From positions 310,001-374,000 of the forward strand of contig NZ_JABWGV010000002.1 of the NCBI RefSeq assembly GCF_013370205.1: DNA of 64,000 nucleotides, read 5' to 3'. The notes below the pieces were generated by a model. It was not told the origin of the DNA, searched no databases, and worked only from the letters and a program-made list of their open reading frames with translations. The position numbers and the translations under genes are program-made. How positions within the stretch are numbered: position 1 is the stretch's first letter; each line of letters starts with the position of its first letter. The DNA comes from Qipengyuania atrilutea (lineage in GTDB: Bacteria > Pseudomonadota > Alphaproteobacteria > Sphingomonadales > Sphingomonadaceae). Positions 63,936-64,000 of the stretch are shown here, one piece after another.

Positions 63936-64000
63936 ATGACGGATAAAACGCCCACTTACGACGACTGGAAGACCCTCGCCGACAAGGAGGTGAAGGGCCG
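63936..64000 (+). CDS. Methylmalonyl-CoA mutase, 5' end only
   Basis: Only 21 codons and part of the next are inside the window: TDKTPTYDDWKTLADKEVKG. The pattern DW-x-x-LA-x-KE-x-KG matches the start of methylmalonyl-CoA mutase large subunits that I know from Alphaproteobacteria. It would convert methylmalonyl-CoA to succinyl-CoA with adenosylcobalamin, which ties it to the PduO gene at 4301. No strong Shine-Dalgarno precedes the ATG. The region 63779-63935 holds no gene I can support. Confidence is limited by length. Confidence 0.72.
   Translation, partial: MTDKTPTYDDWKTLADKEVKG

Overview
The window is a gene-dense, high-GC chromosomal stretch of an alphaproteobacterium, most likely of the order Sphingomonadales and probably an Erythrobacteraceae-type marine or soil heterotroph. 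This rests on a textbook CtrA cell-cycle regulator, sphingomonad-style proteins (PEP-CTERM, DUF4167, HWE-type histidine kinase, HIG1-type small membrane protein) and overall protein similarity judged from memory; no 16S rRNA is present. I saw no tRNA or rRNA gene, CRISPR array, insertion sequence or prophage. Nearly all of it reads as core genome, with about 53 protein genes, very short spacers and many ATGA, GTGA or TGATG overlaps.

Layout. 1-2433: kynA-kynB-kynU, tryptophan degradation to anthranilate. 2440-6656: HNH nuclease, gluQ, a HIG1-like protein, a PduO-type cobalamin adenosyltransferase, hbd, and small proteins. 6703-13973: mutS, malic enzyme (maeB) and an SLC13 permease. 14069-19034: trmB, a CHRD/PEP-CTERM surface protein, ctrA, rpoN, lptB. 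19242-25057: a BON-MscS channel, ppa, then hisS-prfA-prmC as an overlapping translation operon. 25330-28943: DUF4167 protein, lnt, metK. 28947-32461: a short-chain CoA-transferase operon (scoA, acid phosphatase, scoB, CaiB/BaiF). 32462-32968: a 500 bp intergenic region with a probable small RNA. 32969-41185: CDC48-type ATPase, MscS channel, HWE kinase, polA, Ala-rich lipoprotein. 41294-46158: class A beta-lactamase-like protein, host-attachment-like protein, EEP nuclease/phosphatase, groEL/groES under CIRCE. 46244-50189: MATE exporter, Kef antiporter, PagL-like deacylase. 50504-55640: a complete PaoABC-like molybdenum aldehyde dehydrogenase operon with its XdhC and MocA helpers. 55895-63778: nhaA, then a TetR regulator divergent from a complete RND tripartite pump. 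63936-64000: start of methylmalonyl-CoA mutase.

How the genes connect. The CoA-transferase operon, hbd, malic enzyme with its phosphotransacetylase-like domain, the adenosyltransferase and methylmalonyl-CoA mutase point to use of ketone bodies, short acyl-CoAs and propionyl-CoA. XdhC and the MocA-type nucleotidyltransferase can supply the cytosine-dinucleotide molybdenum cofactor expected by the three aldehyde dehydrogenase subunits next to them. TetR and the RND pump share a promoter holding a perfect TGTAAT/ATTACA palindrome.

Most interesting signals, all requiring tests: (i) a probable trans-acting sRNA with a C-rich CCTCTCCC loop and a strong terminator, with no plus-strand protein gene for several kb upstream; (ii) a LacI-type operator in the same region, placed over a possible scoA promoter; (iii) a hisS gene whose C-terminal third drops to about 51% GC and has an atypical anticodon-binding domain; (iv) an ATAAAG/CTTTAT operator in front of metK; (v) a class A beta-lactamase homologue without the Glu166 general base; (vi) a lipoprotein acid phosphatase translationally wedged between scoA and scoB. 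I did not find a clear multi-gene system that looks wholly new.
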